DNA from: Variovorax sp. SG517
GTDB taxonomy: Bacteria; Pseudomonadota; Gammaproteobacteria; Burkholderiales; Burkholderiaceae_C
DNA: 64,000 nucleotides
Reading direction: 5' to 3'
Assembly (NCBI RefSeq): GCF_013376045.1
Contig: NZ_JABMJG010000009.1
Coordinates: 1 to 64,000, forward strand
Made by a program: the position numbers and the translations under genes. Of this stretch, positions 23,845 to 32,494 are shown one piece after another (the stretch's first letter is position 1; each line of letters opens with the position of its first letter). The notes beneath the pieces were generated by a model. The model searched no databases, was not told the origin of the DNA, and saw only the letters and a program-made list of their open reading frames with translations.

Positions 23845-25239
23845 ATGAACACAGAAGAACGCAAGACCTTCGCCGAGCGTGTCGGCAGGAAGCAGCTGAT
23901 CGCCATCGCGGCCGTGCTCGCGCTGGGCGCGGGCGCCGGGGCGCTGATCCTGCGCAGCGCGCCAGCCAAGCCCGAGGCGGCCGGCCATTCGGAAGCCGCA
24001 GGCCATGGCGACGGCGAGCACCACGAGGAGGGCGGCCACAAGGAAGAGGGCCACAAGGAGGCCAAGGCCGGCGAAGACCACGACCACAGCCACGGCGAGG
24101 CCAAGGGCCACGGCGACAAGGAACACCACGCCGAGGAAGGCAAGGGTGAAGCCAAGTCTGCTTCGGGTGAGGCCAAGGTCGAGGAGAAATCCGCCGCGCA
24201 CAAGGAAGACGAGGAAAAGATCGCCTTCACCGACGAGCAGGTCAAGGCCGCCGACATCTCCGTCGAAAGCGCCGGCCCCGCGCGCATCAAGCTGTCGCTG
24301 CAGCTGCCCGGCGAGATCAAGTTCAATGAAGACCGCACGGCCCATGTGGTGCCGCGCGTGGCGGGCGTGGTCGACAGCGTGTCGGCCAACCTGGGCCAGG
24401 AGGTCAGGCGCGGGCAGGTGCTCGCGGTGCTGTCGAGCCCGGGGCTTTCGGAGCAGCGCAGCGAGCTGCAGTCGGCGCAGCGCCGGCTGGAGCTGGCGCG
24501 CACCACCTACGAGCGCGAGAAGAAGCTGTGGGAGGAAAAGATCTCGCCGCAGCAGGACTACCTGCAGGCCGAGCAGGCCATGCAGGAGGCCCGCATCGCC
24601 GTGGCCAACGCCAACCAGAAGCTGCTGGCGCTGGGCGCCACGCCCGGTTCGTCGGCGCTGGGCCGCTACGAACTGCGCGCACCCTTCGACGGCATGGTGG
24701 TCGAGAAGCACATCTCGCTCGGCGAATCGGTGGGCGAGGCGGTCAACGTCTTCACCATCTCCGACCTGTCGACCGTGTGGGCCGAGATCAGCGTGGCCGC
24801 CAATAACCTGAACCTGGTGCGCATCGGCGAGCCGGTGAAGATCCGGTCCACCGCCTTCGACCAGACCGCGACCGGCAAGGTGTCGTACGTGGGCTCGCTG
24901 ATCGGCGCGCAGACCCGCACCGCCACGGCACGCGTCACGCTGACCAACCCCGAGCGCATCTGGCGCCCGGGCCTGTTCGTGAACGTCGAGCTGGTGGCCT
25001 CGGAGACGGAGGCGCCCGTGACCGTCGCGGCCGACGCGGTGCAGACGGTGGAAGACAAGCCAACCGTGTTCCTGCGCGTGCCCGGCGGCTTCATGCCGCA
25101 GCACGTGCAGACCGGGCGCAGCGACGGCAGGCGCGTCGAGATCGTCGGCGGGCTGAAGCCCGGCGCGGCCTACGCGGCCGGCGGCAGCTTCGTCGTGAAG
25201 TCGCAGCAGGGCAAGAGCTCGGCCACGCACACCCACTGA
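23845..25239 (+). CDS. czcB: CzcB-type periplasmic adaptor with His-rich linker
   Basis: A 464-residue membrane fusion protein. One N-terminal membrane anchor (about 18-36) is followed by a charged His-rich linker (48-119, 13 histidines among Glu/Lys/Gly). The lipoyl/coiled-coil hairpin ('PRVAGVVDSVSANLGQEVRRGQVLAVLSSPGLSEQ') and beta-barrel domains come next. It joins CzcA to CzcC and may bind metal directly; the His-rich stretch is a likely periplasmic metal trap. The C-terminus also ends in THTH. Confidence 0.93.
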   Translation: MNTEERKTFAERVGRKQLIAIAAVLALGAGAGALILRSAPAKPEAAGHSEAAGHGDGEHHEEGGHKEEGHKEAKAGEDHDHSHGEAKGHGDKEHHAEEGKGEAKSASGEAKVEEKSAAHKEDEEKIAFTDEQVKAADISVESAGPARIKLSLQLPGEIKFNEDRTAHVVPRVAGVVDSVSANLGQEVRRGQVLAVLSSPGLSEQRSELQSAQRRLELARTTYEREKKLWEEKISPQQDYLQAEQAMQEARIAVANANQKLLALGATPGSSALGRYELRAPFDGMVVEKHISLGESVGEAVNVFTISDLSTVWAEISVAANNLNLVRIGEPVKIRSTAFDQTATGKVSYVGSLIGAQTRTATARVTLTNPERIWRPGLFVNVELVASETEAPVTVAADAVQTVEDKPTVFLRVPGGFMPQHVQTGRSDGRRVEIVGGLKPGAAYAAGGSFVVKSQQGKSSATHTH

Positions 25240-25249
25240 GGAAGCCCGC

Positions 25250-28200
25250 ATGTTCGAACGAATCATCCGCTTCTCCATCGAGCAGCGCTGGCTGGTGCTG
25301 CTCGCCGTGTTCGGCATGGCGGCGCTGGGCATCTTCAGCTACCAGAAGCTGCCCATCGACGCCGTGCCCGACATCACCAACGTGCAGGTGCAGATCAACA
25401 CCGCCGCGCCCGGCTACTCGCCGCTGGAGACCGAGCAGCGCGTGACCTACCCGATAGAGACCGTCATGGCCGGCCTGCCGGGGCTGCAGCAGACGCGCTC
25501 GCTCTCGCGCTACGGCCTCTCGCAGGTGACGGTGATCTTCAAGGACGGCACCGACATCTACTTCGCGCGGCAGCTCGTCAACGAGCGCATCCAGTCCGCG
25601 CGGGAGAGCATGCCGCGCGGCATCTCGCCGGTGATAGGGCCGATTTCCACCGGCCTCGGCGAGATCTACCTCTGGACCGTCGAGGCGGAGGAGGGGGCCA
25701 GGAATGCCGAAGGCAAGCCCTACTCGCCCACCGACCTGCGCGAGATACAGGACTGGATCATCAAGCCGCAGCTGCGCAACGTGCCGGGCGTGACCGAGAT
25801 CAATTCCATCGGCGGCTTCGCCAAGGAGTTCCAGATCGCGCCCGACCCGGCCAAGCTGCTGGCCCACGGCCTCACGATGAGCGACATCGTTCTTGCGCTG
25901 GAGCGCAACAACGCCAACGTGGGCGCGGGCTACATCGAGAAGCGCGGCGAGCAGTACCTCATCCGCGCGCCCGGGCAGGTGAAGTCGGCGGAGGACATCG
26001 GCAACGTGATCCTGGGCAACGCCAACGGCATCCCGCTGCGCGTGCAGGACGTGGCCGAGGTCGGCATCGGCCGTGAGCTTCGCACCGGCGCTGCCACCGA
26101 CAACGGCCGCGAGGTGGTGCTGGGCACGGTGTTCATGCTGATCGGCGAGAACAGCCGCACCGTGTCGCAGGCCGTCGACAGGAAGATGCAGGAGATCAAC
26201 CGCACGCTGCCGGCCGGCGTGAAGGCCGTGACGGTGTACGACCGCACGGTGCTGGTCGACAAGGCCATCGCCACGGTGAAGAAGAACCTGTTCGAGGGCG
26301 CGGTGCTGGTCATCGCGATCCTGTTCCTGTTCCTGGGCAACATCCGCGCGGCCGTCATCACCGCGCTGGTGATTCCGCTGTCGATGCTCTTCACCTTCAC
26401 GGGCATGGTGAACCAGAAGGTCAGCGCCAACCTCATGAGCCTGGGCGCGCTGGACTTCGGCATCATCATCGACGGGGCGGTGGTGATCGTGGAGAACTGC
26501 GTGCGGCGCCTGGCCCATGCGCAGGCACACAAGGGACGGCCGCTCACGCGCAGCGAGCGCTTCCACGAAGTGTTCGCGGCCTCGCAGGAGGCGCGGCGCC
26601 CGCTGCTGTTCGGCCAGCTGATCATCATGATCGTGTACCTGCCGATCTTTGCGCTCACGGGTGTCGAGGGCAAGCTGTTCCACCCGATGGCCTTCACCGT
26701 GGTGATCGCGCTGCTGGGCGCGATGATCCTGTCGATCACCTTCATTCCGGCGGCGGTTGCGCTCTTCATCGGCAACAAGGTGAGCGAGAAGGAGAACCGC
26801 CTGATGGCCTGGGCCAAGCGCGGCTACGAGCCGCTGCTGGCGCGCGTCATGGCTGCCAAGCCGCTGGTCATCACCTTCGCGGTTGTGACCGTGGTGCTGT
26901 CGGGCCTGCTGGCCACGCGGCTGGGCACCGAGTTCGTGCCGAGCCTGAGCGAGGGCGACTTCGCCATCCAGGCGCTGCGCATTCCGGGCACCAGCCTCAC
27001 GCAGTCGGTGGAGATGCAGAAGCAGCTCGAGCGCACGCTGAAGGCGAAGTTTCCGGAGGTCGAGCGGGTGTTCGCGCGCACCGGCACGGCGGAGATCGCC
27101 TCCGACCCGATGCCGCCGAACATCTCCGACGGCTACATCATGCTCAAGCCCGAGAGCGAGTGGCCCTCGCCGAAGCGTTCTCGCGCGGAAGTGCTCGCGG
27201 CGGTGCAGGAAGAAGTGGAGAAGCTGCCGGGCAACAACTACGAGTTCTCGCAGCCGATCCAGCTGCGTTTCAACGAGCTGATCTCCGGCGTGCGCAGCGA
27301 CGTGGCGGTGAAGATCTTCGGCGACGACATGGACGTGCTGAACAAGACTGCGGCCGAAGTGTCCGGCGTGCTCAACGGCATCGCCGGCGCGGCAGAGGTG
27401 AAGGTGGAACAGACGACGGGCCTGCCGATGCTCACGGTGAACATCGACCGCAGCAAGACCGCGCGCTACGGCCTCAACGTGGGCGACGTGCAGGACGCCA
27501 TCTCCGCCGCCGTCGGCGGGCGCGAGGCGGGCACGCTGTTCGATGGCGACCGGCGCTTCGACATCATCGTGCGCCTGCCCGAGGAACTGCGCACCGACCT
27601 GGAGGCTATCAAGCGCCTGCCTGTGGCCCTGCCCAAGGGCGCGGGCGCCGAAGGCCTGCGCACCAGCTTCATCCCGCTGGGCGAGGTGGCCACGCTGGAC
27701 ATCGCGCCCGGCCCCAACCAGGTGAGCCGCGAGGACGGCAAGCGCCGCATCGTGGTCAGTGCCAACGTGCGCGGGCGCGACCTGGGTTCCTTCGTGGCCG
27801 AGGCCGAGGAGGCGATGGGCAAGGTGAAGATTCCCGCGGGCTACTGGACCGTGTGGGGCGGGCAGTACGAGAACCTCGCCTCGGCCACGCAGCGGCTGCA
27901 GGTGGTGGTACCGGTCTCGCTGCTGCTGGTGTTCACGCTGCTGTTCGCGATGTTCGGCAACATCAAGGACGGGCTGCTGGTGTTCACCGGCATTCCGTTC
28001 GCGCTCACCGGCGGCATCGTGGCGCTGTGGATGCGCGGCATTCCGCTGTCGATATCTGCGGCGGTGGGCTTCATTGCGCTGTCGGGCGTGGCGGTGCTCA
28101 ACGGGCTGGTGATGATCTCCTTCATCCGCAACCTGCGAGAGGGCGGCCTGCCGCTGGACGCGGCCATCCGCGAGGGCGCGCTCACGCGGCTGCGGCCGGT

Positions 28201-28459
28201 GCTGATGACGGCGCTGGTCGCCTCGCTGGGCTTCGTGCCGATGGCCATCGCCACCGGCACCGGCGCCGAGGTGCAGCGGCCGCTGGCCACGGTGGTGATC
28301 GGCGGTATCCTGTCCTCGACCGCGCTGACGCTGCTGGTGCTGCCGCTGCTCTATCGCATCGCGCACCGGCGCGACGAGGAGGAGGGGCAGGTGCAAGTGC
28401 AGCAGCAGGCCCACGGCGCGCCGCTCGATCCTTCACTGCGAGGTTCCCATGGCACATGA
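25250..28459 (+). CDS. czcA: CzcA-type RND heavy-metal efflux pump
   Basis: A 1069-residue inner-membrane proton/metal antiporter of the HME-RND family. Proton-relay and metal residues are D402, D408 and E415 in 'DFGIIIDGAVVIVEN', at the same numbers as in Cupriavidus CzcA. The porter domains begin 'QKLPIDAVPDITNVQVQINT', and 12 membrane segments are evident. It expels Co, Zn or Cd. A GAGG stands 10 bases before its ATG, and it overlaps czcD by 11 bases. Confidence 0.96.
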   Translation: MFERIIRFSIEQRWLVLLAVFGMAALGIFSYQKLPIDAVPDITNVQVQINTAAPGYSPLETEQRVTYPIETVMAGLPGLQQTRSLSRYGLSQVTVIFKDGTDIYFARQLVNERIQSARESMPRGISPVIGPISTGLGEIYLWTVEAEEGARNAEGKPYSPTDLREIQDWIIKPQLRNVPGVTEINSIGGFAKEFQIAPDPAKLLAHGLTMSDIVLALERNNANVGAGYIEKRGEQYLIRAPGQVKSAEDIGNVILGNANGIPLRVQDVAEVGIGRELRTGAATDNGREVVLGTVFMLIGENSRTVSQAVDRKMQEINRTLPAGVKAVTVYDRTVLVDKAIATVKKNLFEGAVLVIAILFLFLGNIRAAVITALVIPLSMLFTFTGMVNQKVSANLMSLGALDFGIIIDGAVVIVENCVRRLAHAQAHKGRPLTRSERFHEVFAASQEARRPLLFGQLIIMIVYLPIFALTGVEGKLFHPMAFTVVIALLGAMILSITFIPAAVALFIGNKVSEKENRLMAWAKRGYEPLLARVMAAKPLVITFAVVTVVLSGLLATRLGTEFVPSLSEGDFAIQALRIPGTSLTQSVEMQKQLERTLKAKFPEVERVFARTGTAEIASDPMPPNISDGYIMLKPESEWPSPKRSRAEVLAAVQEEVEKLPGNNYEFSQPIQLRFNELISGVRSDVAVKIFGDDMDVLNKTAAEVSGVLNGIAGAAEVKVEQTTGLPMLTVNIDRSKTARYGLNVGDVQDAISAAVGGREAGTLFDGDRRFDIIVRLPEELRTDLEAIKRLPVALPKGAGAEGLRTSFIPLGEVATLDIAPGPNQVSREDGKRRIVVSANVRGRDLGSFVAEAEEAMGKVKIPAGYWTVWGGQYENLASATQRLQVVVPVSLLLVFTLLFAMFGNIKDGLLVFTGIPFALTGGIVALWMRGIPLSISAAVGFIALSGVAVLNGLVMISFIRNLREGGLPLDAAIREGALTRLRPVLMTALVASLGFVPMAIATGTGAEVQRPLATVVIGGILSSTALTLLVLPLLYRIAHRRDEEEGQVQVQQQAHGAPLDPSLRGSHGT

Positions 28460-29360
28460 GCATTCGCACGCCACCGGCGGCAACGAGAAGGCACTGCGCT
28501 GGGCGCTGCTGCTGACCTCGCTCTATCTCGTCGCCGAGGTGGTGGGCGGACTGGTGTCGGGCAGCCTCGCGCTGCTGTCCGACGCGGCGCACATGTTCAC
28601 CGACACGGTCGCGCTGGCGATCTCGCTCGTGGCCATCCGCATCGGCAAGCGGCCGGCCGACAGGCGGCGCACCTTCGGCTACTACCGCTTCGAGATCCTG
28701 GCGGCGGTGCTCAACGCGGTGCTGCTCTTCTTCGTGGCGATCTACGTGCTGTACGAGGCGTACAGGCGCATCTCGCAGCCGGCCGAGATCCAGTCGACCA
28801 TGATGCTGCTGGTGGCCGCAGGCGGCCTCGCGGTCAACTTCATCGGCATGCGGCTGCTGGCGTCGGGCAAGGACGAGAGCCTCAACGTGAAGGGCGCCTA
28901 CCTGGAGGTGTGGGCCGACATGCTGGGCTCCATCGGCGTGATCGTGGGCGCCATCGTGATCCGCTTCACCGGTTGGGGCTGGGTCGACTCGGTGATCGCC
29001 GTCGCCATTGGCCTCTGGGTGCTGCCGCGCACCTGGCGCCTGCTGCGCGAGAGCCTCAACGTGCTGCTCGAAGGCGTGCCCGAAGAAGTGGATTTGCCGG
29101 CGGTCGAGGGCGCGCTGCTGGGCAGCGAAGGCGTCGCGAGCCTGCATGACCTGCATGTGTGGGCGCTGTCCAGCGGCAAGGTGAGCCTGAGCGTGCACGT
29201 GGTGTGCACGCCGAATGTGGGCGACCTGGCGCCGCTCGTGCAGCGGCTGCGCGCGATGCTGGCCGAGCGCTTCGACATCCACCATTCGACAGTGCAAGCC
29301 GAGCGAGTGCCTTGCGAGCTGGCGGCCGACACGCACGGTTTCGGGGCGGCGAAGGCTTAG
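28449..29360 (+). CDS. czcD: CzcD-type cation diffusion facilitator
   Basis: A 303-residue CDF antiporter exporting Zn, Cd or Co from the cytoplasm. Its His-rich N-terminus is short (MAHEHSH). TM2 holds the site 'SDAAHMFTD' (D45, H48, D52). In TM5 the equivalent of the usual HxxxD reads 'LEVWAD', with Glu in place of His. The C-terminal domain has 'SLHDLHVWALSSGKVSLSVH'. The start overlaps czcA's end by 11 bases, so it is the last gene of the metal operon. Confidence 0.93.
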   Translation: MAHEHSHATGGNEKALRWALLLTSLYLVAEVVGGLVSGSLALLSDAAHMFTDTVALAISLVAIRIGKRPADRRRTFGYYRFEILAAVLNAVLLFFVAIYVLYEAYRRISQPAEIQSTMMLLVAAGGLAVNFIGMRLLASGKDESLNVKGAYLEVWADMLGSIGVIVGAIVIRFTGWGWVDSVIAVAIGLWVLPRTWRLLRESLNVLLEGVPEEVDLPAVEGALLGSEGVASLHDLHVWALSSGKVSLSVHVVCTPNVGDLAPLVQRLRAMLAERFDIHHSTVQAERVPCELAADTHGFGAAKA

Positions 29361-29489
29361 GAAGGGTTTTCAGGCCGATTTGGAAGAAGAACGATCCGGC
29401 TGTCACAGGCGCGTGCAGTCGGACGTCTTGAAGGCGAGGGCAGCCATCGGGGCGCTCTTTCCCACACCTTCTTGACCAAGGAATCGACC

Positions 29490-30242
29490 ATGAAAATCAC
29501 CATCATCGGAGGCTCCGGCCTCATCGGCTCCAAGCTCGCCGCCCGCCTGCGCGAGGCCGGCCACGACGTCGTCGCCGCATCGCCGTCCACGGGCGTCAAC
29601 ACACTCACCGGCGAGGGACTGGACGAGGCGCTCGCGGGCGCCCGCGTCGTCGTCGACGTGGCGAACTCGCCCTCGTTCGAGGACAAGGCGGCGCTCGACT
29701 TCTTCGCGACCGCGGGACGCAACCTGCTCGCGGCCGAGGTGAAGGCCGGCGTGGCGCATCACATCGCGCTGTCGGTGGTCGGCACCGCGCGGCTGCTCGA
29801 CAGCGGCTACTTCCGTGCCAAGCAGTTGCAGGAAGACCTGATCGAGGCCTCGCCCGTGCCCTACACCATCGTCCAGGCGACGCAGTTCTTCGAGTTCGTG
29901 GGCGCCATCGCGACGTCGGGCGTGCAGGACGGCGTGGCGCGGCTCTCTGACGCGCTCATCCAGCCGATGGCGGCCGACGACGTGGCGGCGGCGCTGGCCG
30001 AGGTCGTGACCGAGCGGCCGGCGCACGGCCGGATCGAGATCGCCGGGCCCGAGGCCCTGCCGCTCGATGCGCTGGTGCGCCGCTTCTTCGCGGCGACGGG
30101 CGACGCCCGGAAGGTCGTGACCGATCCCGGCGCGCGCTACTTCGGCGTTCAGCTCGACGACGGCTCGCTGACGCCCGGATCGAAGCCGCGCCTGGGCACG
30201 ATCCGCTTCGACGAGTGGCTGGCGCAGCGCGCGACGGCCTGA
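29490..30242 (+). CDS. NmrA-like NAD(P)-binding SDR protein
   Basis: A 250-residue atypical short-chain dehydrogenase. The nucleotide-binding start is 'MKITIIGGSGLIGSKLAARL', and the catalytic Tyr is not in a standard YxxxK. The pattern 'ALSVVGTARLLDSGYFRAKQLQEDLIEAS' and 'YTIVQATQFFEF' is that of NmrA-type or quinone-sensing proteins. AAGGA lies 7 bases before this ATG, so a TTG at 29472 is less likely. It is followed by a secreted cupin gene in the same direction. The function is unknown; it may be a redox sensor or isomerase. Confidence 0.85.
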   Translation: MKITIIGGSGLIGSKLAARLREAGHDVVAASPSTGVNTLTGEGLDEALAGARVVVDVANSPSFEDKAALDFFATAGRNLLAAEVKAGVAHHIALSVVGTARLLDSGYFRAKQLQEDLIEASPVPYTIVQATQFFEFVGAIATSGVQDGVARLSDALIQPMAADDVAAALAEVVTERPAHGRIEIAGPEALPLDALVRRFFAATGDARKVVTDPGARYFGVQLDDGSLTPGSKPRLGTIRFDEWLAQRATA

Positions 30243-30260
30243 GCGAGGAGGAACACAGCC

Positions 30261-30671
30261 ATGAACCGTTTCATCAGGGCCGTCTGCATCCCGTTCGGCA
30301 TCGTCCTTGGCGCATTCGCCGCCATGCATGCCGCGGCCGCCCCAGAAGCCGCCGTGACCATGCTCAGCGCCAAGGACCTGGCGGACATGCCCGGCAAGGA
30401 GGCCATCGTGTTCACGGTGGACTTTCCGCCGGGCTCGGTCGACCCCGTGCATCGTCACGACGCCCATGCGTTCGTCTACGTGCTCGAAGGCTCCATCGTG
30501 ATGGGCGTGCAGGGCGGCCGGGAGGTCACGCTGACGCCCGGCCAGACCTTCTACGAAGCCCCGGGAGACATCCACACCGTGGGCCGAAACGCCAGCAGCA
30601 CCAGACCGGCAAAGTTCGTCGTGACCATGGTGAAGAACAAGGGCATGCCCTTCTTCATTCCGGTGAAGTAG
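30261..30671 (+). CDS. secreted cupin-domain protein
   Basis: A 136-residue protein with a signal peptide (to about residue 27, 'MHAAAAPEAA') and one cupin barrel. Metal-ligand motifs are 'DPVHRHDAHAFVYVLEGSI' (His/His/Glu) and 'FYEAPGDIHTVGRNAS' (His). Such proteins bind a transition metal and a small ligand; the role is unknown. A GAGGAGG precedes it. It is probably co-transcribed with the NmrA-like gene 18 bases upstream. Confidence 0.85.
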   Translation: MNRFIRAVCIPFGIVLGAFAAMHAAAAPEAAVTMLSAKDLADMPGKEAIVFTVDFPPGSVDPVHRHDAHAFVYVLEGSIVMGVQGGREVTLTPGQTFYEAPGDIHTVGRNASSTRPAKFVVTMVKNKGMPFFIPVK

Positions 30672-30750
30672 CGCGCTGGCTGCCGTTTCAGCTTGCGGGG
30701 GCCGGGTGTTGGACAATCCCGCCCGGACTCACACCCATGCACGCAGATCG

Positions 30751-31125
30751 ATGAGCAACCGCTACGACAACAAGTCTTTCACCCAGGCGAAGGCCGAGCC
30801 ACGCGCCCCGCAGCGCCGCAGGGTCCATGGCGGCTCGGCGGCGCAGCCGCCGATGGCCTTCGACGTGGGTTACGGCTCGGCGCCTCCCGCCGCGCCGGTG
30901 CGGACCTGGCGATCGACGGTGGTCGGCTTCGCGATCGGCTTCGGCATCGTGCTTGCCCTCGCCATGAAATGGCTCATGGGCTATCAGATCGACAGCGCGC
31001 AGGAGCGCCACGAGCAGCAGAAGGCAATGCGCGCGGCCGCCGCGCGCTGCTACGAGCTGGCGTCGAACGCGGCGATCAATGCCTGCCTGAAGGATGTGGA
31101 GGCCAGGGGGCGCGAGGCCCAGTAG
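30751..31125 (+). CDS. hypothetical single-pass membrane protein
   Basis: A 124-residue protein. A basic disordered N-terminal half (about 1-50) precedes one membrane segment ('STVVGFAIGFGIVLALAMKWLMG', near 55-77) and a C-terminal charged helix with C98 and C110. I recognise no family. It converges with mog. The ATG at 30751 is used; an upstream in-frame ATG would add an unlikely Thr/His/Arg leader. Confidence 0.55.
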   Translation: MSNRYDNKSFTQAKAEPRAPQRRRVHGGSAAQPPMAFDVGYGSAPPAAPVRTWRSTVVGFAIGFGIVLALAMKWLMGYQIDSAQERHEQQKAMRAAAARCYELASNAAINACLKDVEARGREAQ

Positions 31126-31140
31126 AACAGTAGAAGGGAC

Positions 31141-31737
31141 TCAGCGGGCGCGGATGGCCGACTTTGGCCTGAAGGCCTTGCACACCGAATCGTCGGTTTC
31201 GAGGTACGGCCCGCCGATCAGGTCGATGCAGTAGGGCACTGCCGCGAAGATGCCCGGCACCACCTGCACGCCCTCGGTGTCCTTCAGCCCCTCGAGCGTT
31301 TCGGCGATCGACTTGGGCTGACCGGGCAGGTTGATGATCAGGCTCCTGTCGCGGATCACCGCCACCTGGCGCGAGAGGATCGCGGTGGGCACGAAGCGCA
31401 GGCTGATCTGCCGCATCTGCTCGCCGAAGCCCGGCATTTCCTTGTGCGCCACGGCCAGCGTGGCCTCGGGCGTCACGTCGCGCAGGGCGGGTCCGGTACC
31501 GCCGGTGGTCAGCACCAGCGAGCAGCCGGCGTCGACCAGCTCGATCAGCGTGGCGCTGATGCGCTCGGCCTCGTCGGGAATCAGGCGGGGCTCGAACTCG
31601 ATGGGGTTCTTCAGCGCCCGGCCCAGCCATTCCTTCAGCGAGGGCAGGCCCTTGTCTTCATAGGTGCCGCTGGAGGCGCGGTCGCTGATGGAGACGATGC
31701 CGATGCGCACCGGGTCGAAAGCGCCTGATCCGCTCAT
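31141..31737 (-). CDS. mog: molybdopterin adenylyltransferase
   Basis: A 198-residue MogA/MoaB-type enzyme that adenylates molybdopterin before molybdate insertion. Motifs are 'GIVSISDRASSGTYEDKGLP', 'LVLTTGGTGPALRDVTPEAT' and 'INLPGQPKSIAETL', with 'VPYCIDLIGG' at the end. Length and motifs fit Mog better than MoaB. Its product cofactor is needed by NasA in this window. Its ATG overlaps the darP stop by ATGA. Confidence 0.93.
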   Translation of the reverse strand: MSGSGAFDPVRIGIVSISDRASSGTYEDKGLPSLKEWLGRALKNPIEFEPRLIPDEAERISATLIELVDAGCSLVLTTGGTGPALRDVTPEATLAVAHKEMPGFGEQMRQISLRFVPTAILSRQVAVIRDRSLIINLPGQPKSIAETLEGLKDTEGVQVVPGIFAAVPYCIDLIGGPYLETDDSVCKAFRPKSAIRAR

Positions 31738-32390
31738 GCGTCTTCTTCCCTGTCCTGTGCGGCGGCAGCGGCCGCGTGGTCGTCGCTGCCGTGCACGGCC
31801 AGCTGGGCGCGCACCAGCTGGAAGATCTCGCGGTAGGCCTTGCCCTGGCGGGGGGCTTCGCCAGCGGGGCCGGTCTTCATGTCCTTGCGGGCCTGGCGGA
31901 CCAGGGCGCGCAGCTGCTGCGAGTCGGTGGCGGGGTGGGTCTCGATCCAGCCGCCCAGGGCATCGTCATCGGCTATGAGGCGGTCGCGCCAGCGTTCGGC
32001 CTCGTGCAGGGCGGCCACTTCGGCGGCGGGCACGGTGTTCTGCTCCTGCAGGGCCTGCTTCACGGATTCCAGCACCTCGGGCTCCAGCTTGCGCATGAGC
32101 TTGCCGATGAACTGCATCTGGCGGCGCTTGCCCTCGAAATTGGTGATCCGCTTGGCCTCGGCGAGGGCTTCGACCAGTTTTTCGTCGAGCTGGAGGGCAT
32201 CGAACAGGCCGGCGCGCAGGGTGAGCAGCTCGGCGCCCAGCTTCTGCAGCTCTTCGCTTTCGCGCTTGAGGTCGGTGCGGCTGGCTTCGTCGGAGCCCTT
32301 GAGCTCGCGCTTGAGCTCGAGGTCGAGCTCGCTGCCTTCGGCCACGAAATGGCCGCGGACGTAATAGCCTTTTTTGGGTTTGCGGGACAT
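31734..32390 (-). CDS. darP: ribosome-associated protein DarP (YjgA, DUF615)
   Basis: A 218-residue charged helical protein of the YjgA/DUF615 family, which helps the dynamics of 50S ribosomal subunit assembly. It opens 'MSRKPKKGYYVRGHFVAEGSELD'; the family core is 'SRTDLKRESEELQKLGAELLTL' and 'RRQMQFIGKLMRKLEPE'. The start gives the basic head seen in the family; the open frame upstream is spurious. It diverges from pmbA and couples to mog. Confidence 0.9.
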   Translation of the reverse strand: MSRKPKKGYYVRGHFVAEGSELDLELKRELKGSDEASRTDLKRESEELQKLGAELLTLRAGLFDALQLDEKLVEALAEAKRITNFEGKRRQMQFIGKLMRKLEPEVLESVKQALQEQNTVPAAEVAALHEAERWRDRLIADDDALGGWIETHPATDSQQLRALVRQARKDMKTGPAGEAPRQGKAYREIFQLVRAQLAVHGSDDHAAAAAAQDREEDA

Positions 32391-32494
32391 GGAAGGGATT
32401 CTGGGCCGCGCCTTGCGGCGTTGCAACGCGTGCAATGCGCAGCGGGAAGCTGCTGAAAACGGGAAATGGGGGCCGCAAGTATCATAGCCACCAC

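Noticed and set aside
25091..28414. A very long open frame (over 1100 codons) opposite czcA
   Set aside because: It is the antisense shadow of a GC-rich gene: composition is dominated by Arg/His/Gln/Ala with no domain, while czcA on the other strand has exact catalytic motifs.
32361..32376. T-run near the darP start as a terminator
   Set aside because: It lies in the coding sequence and is the complement of Lys codons; no stem precedes it in the right orientation.
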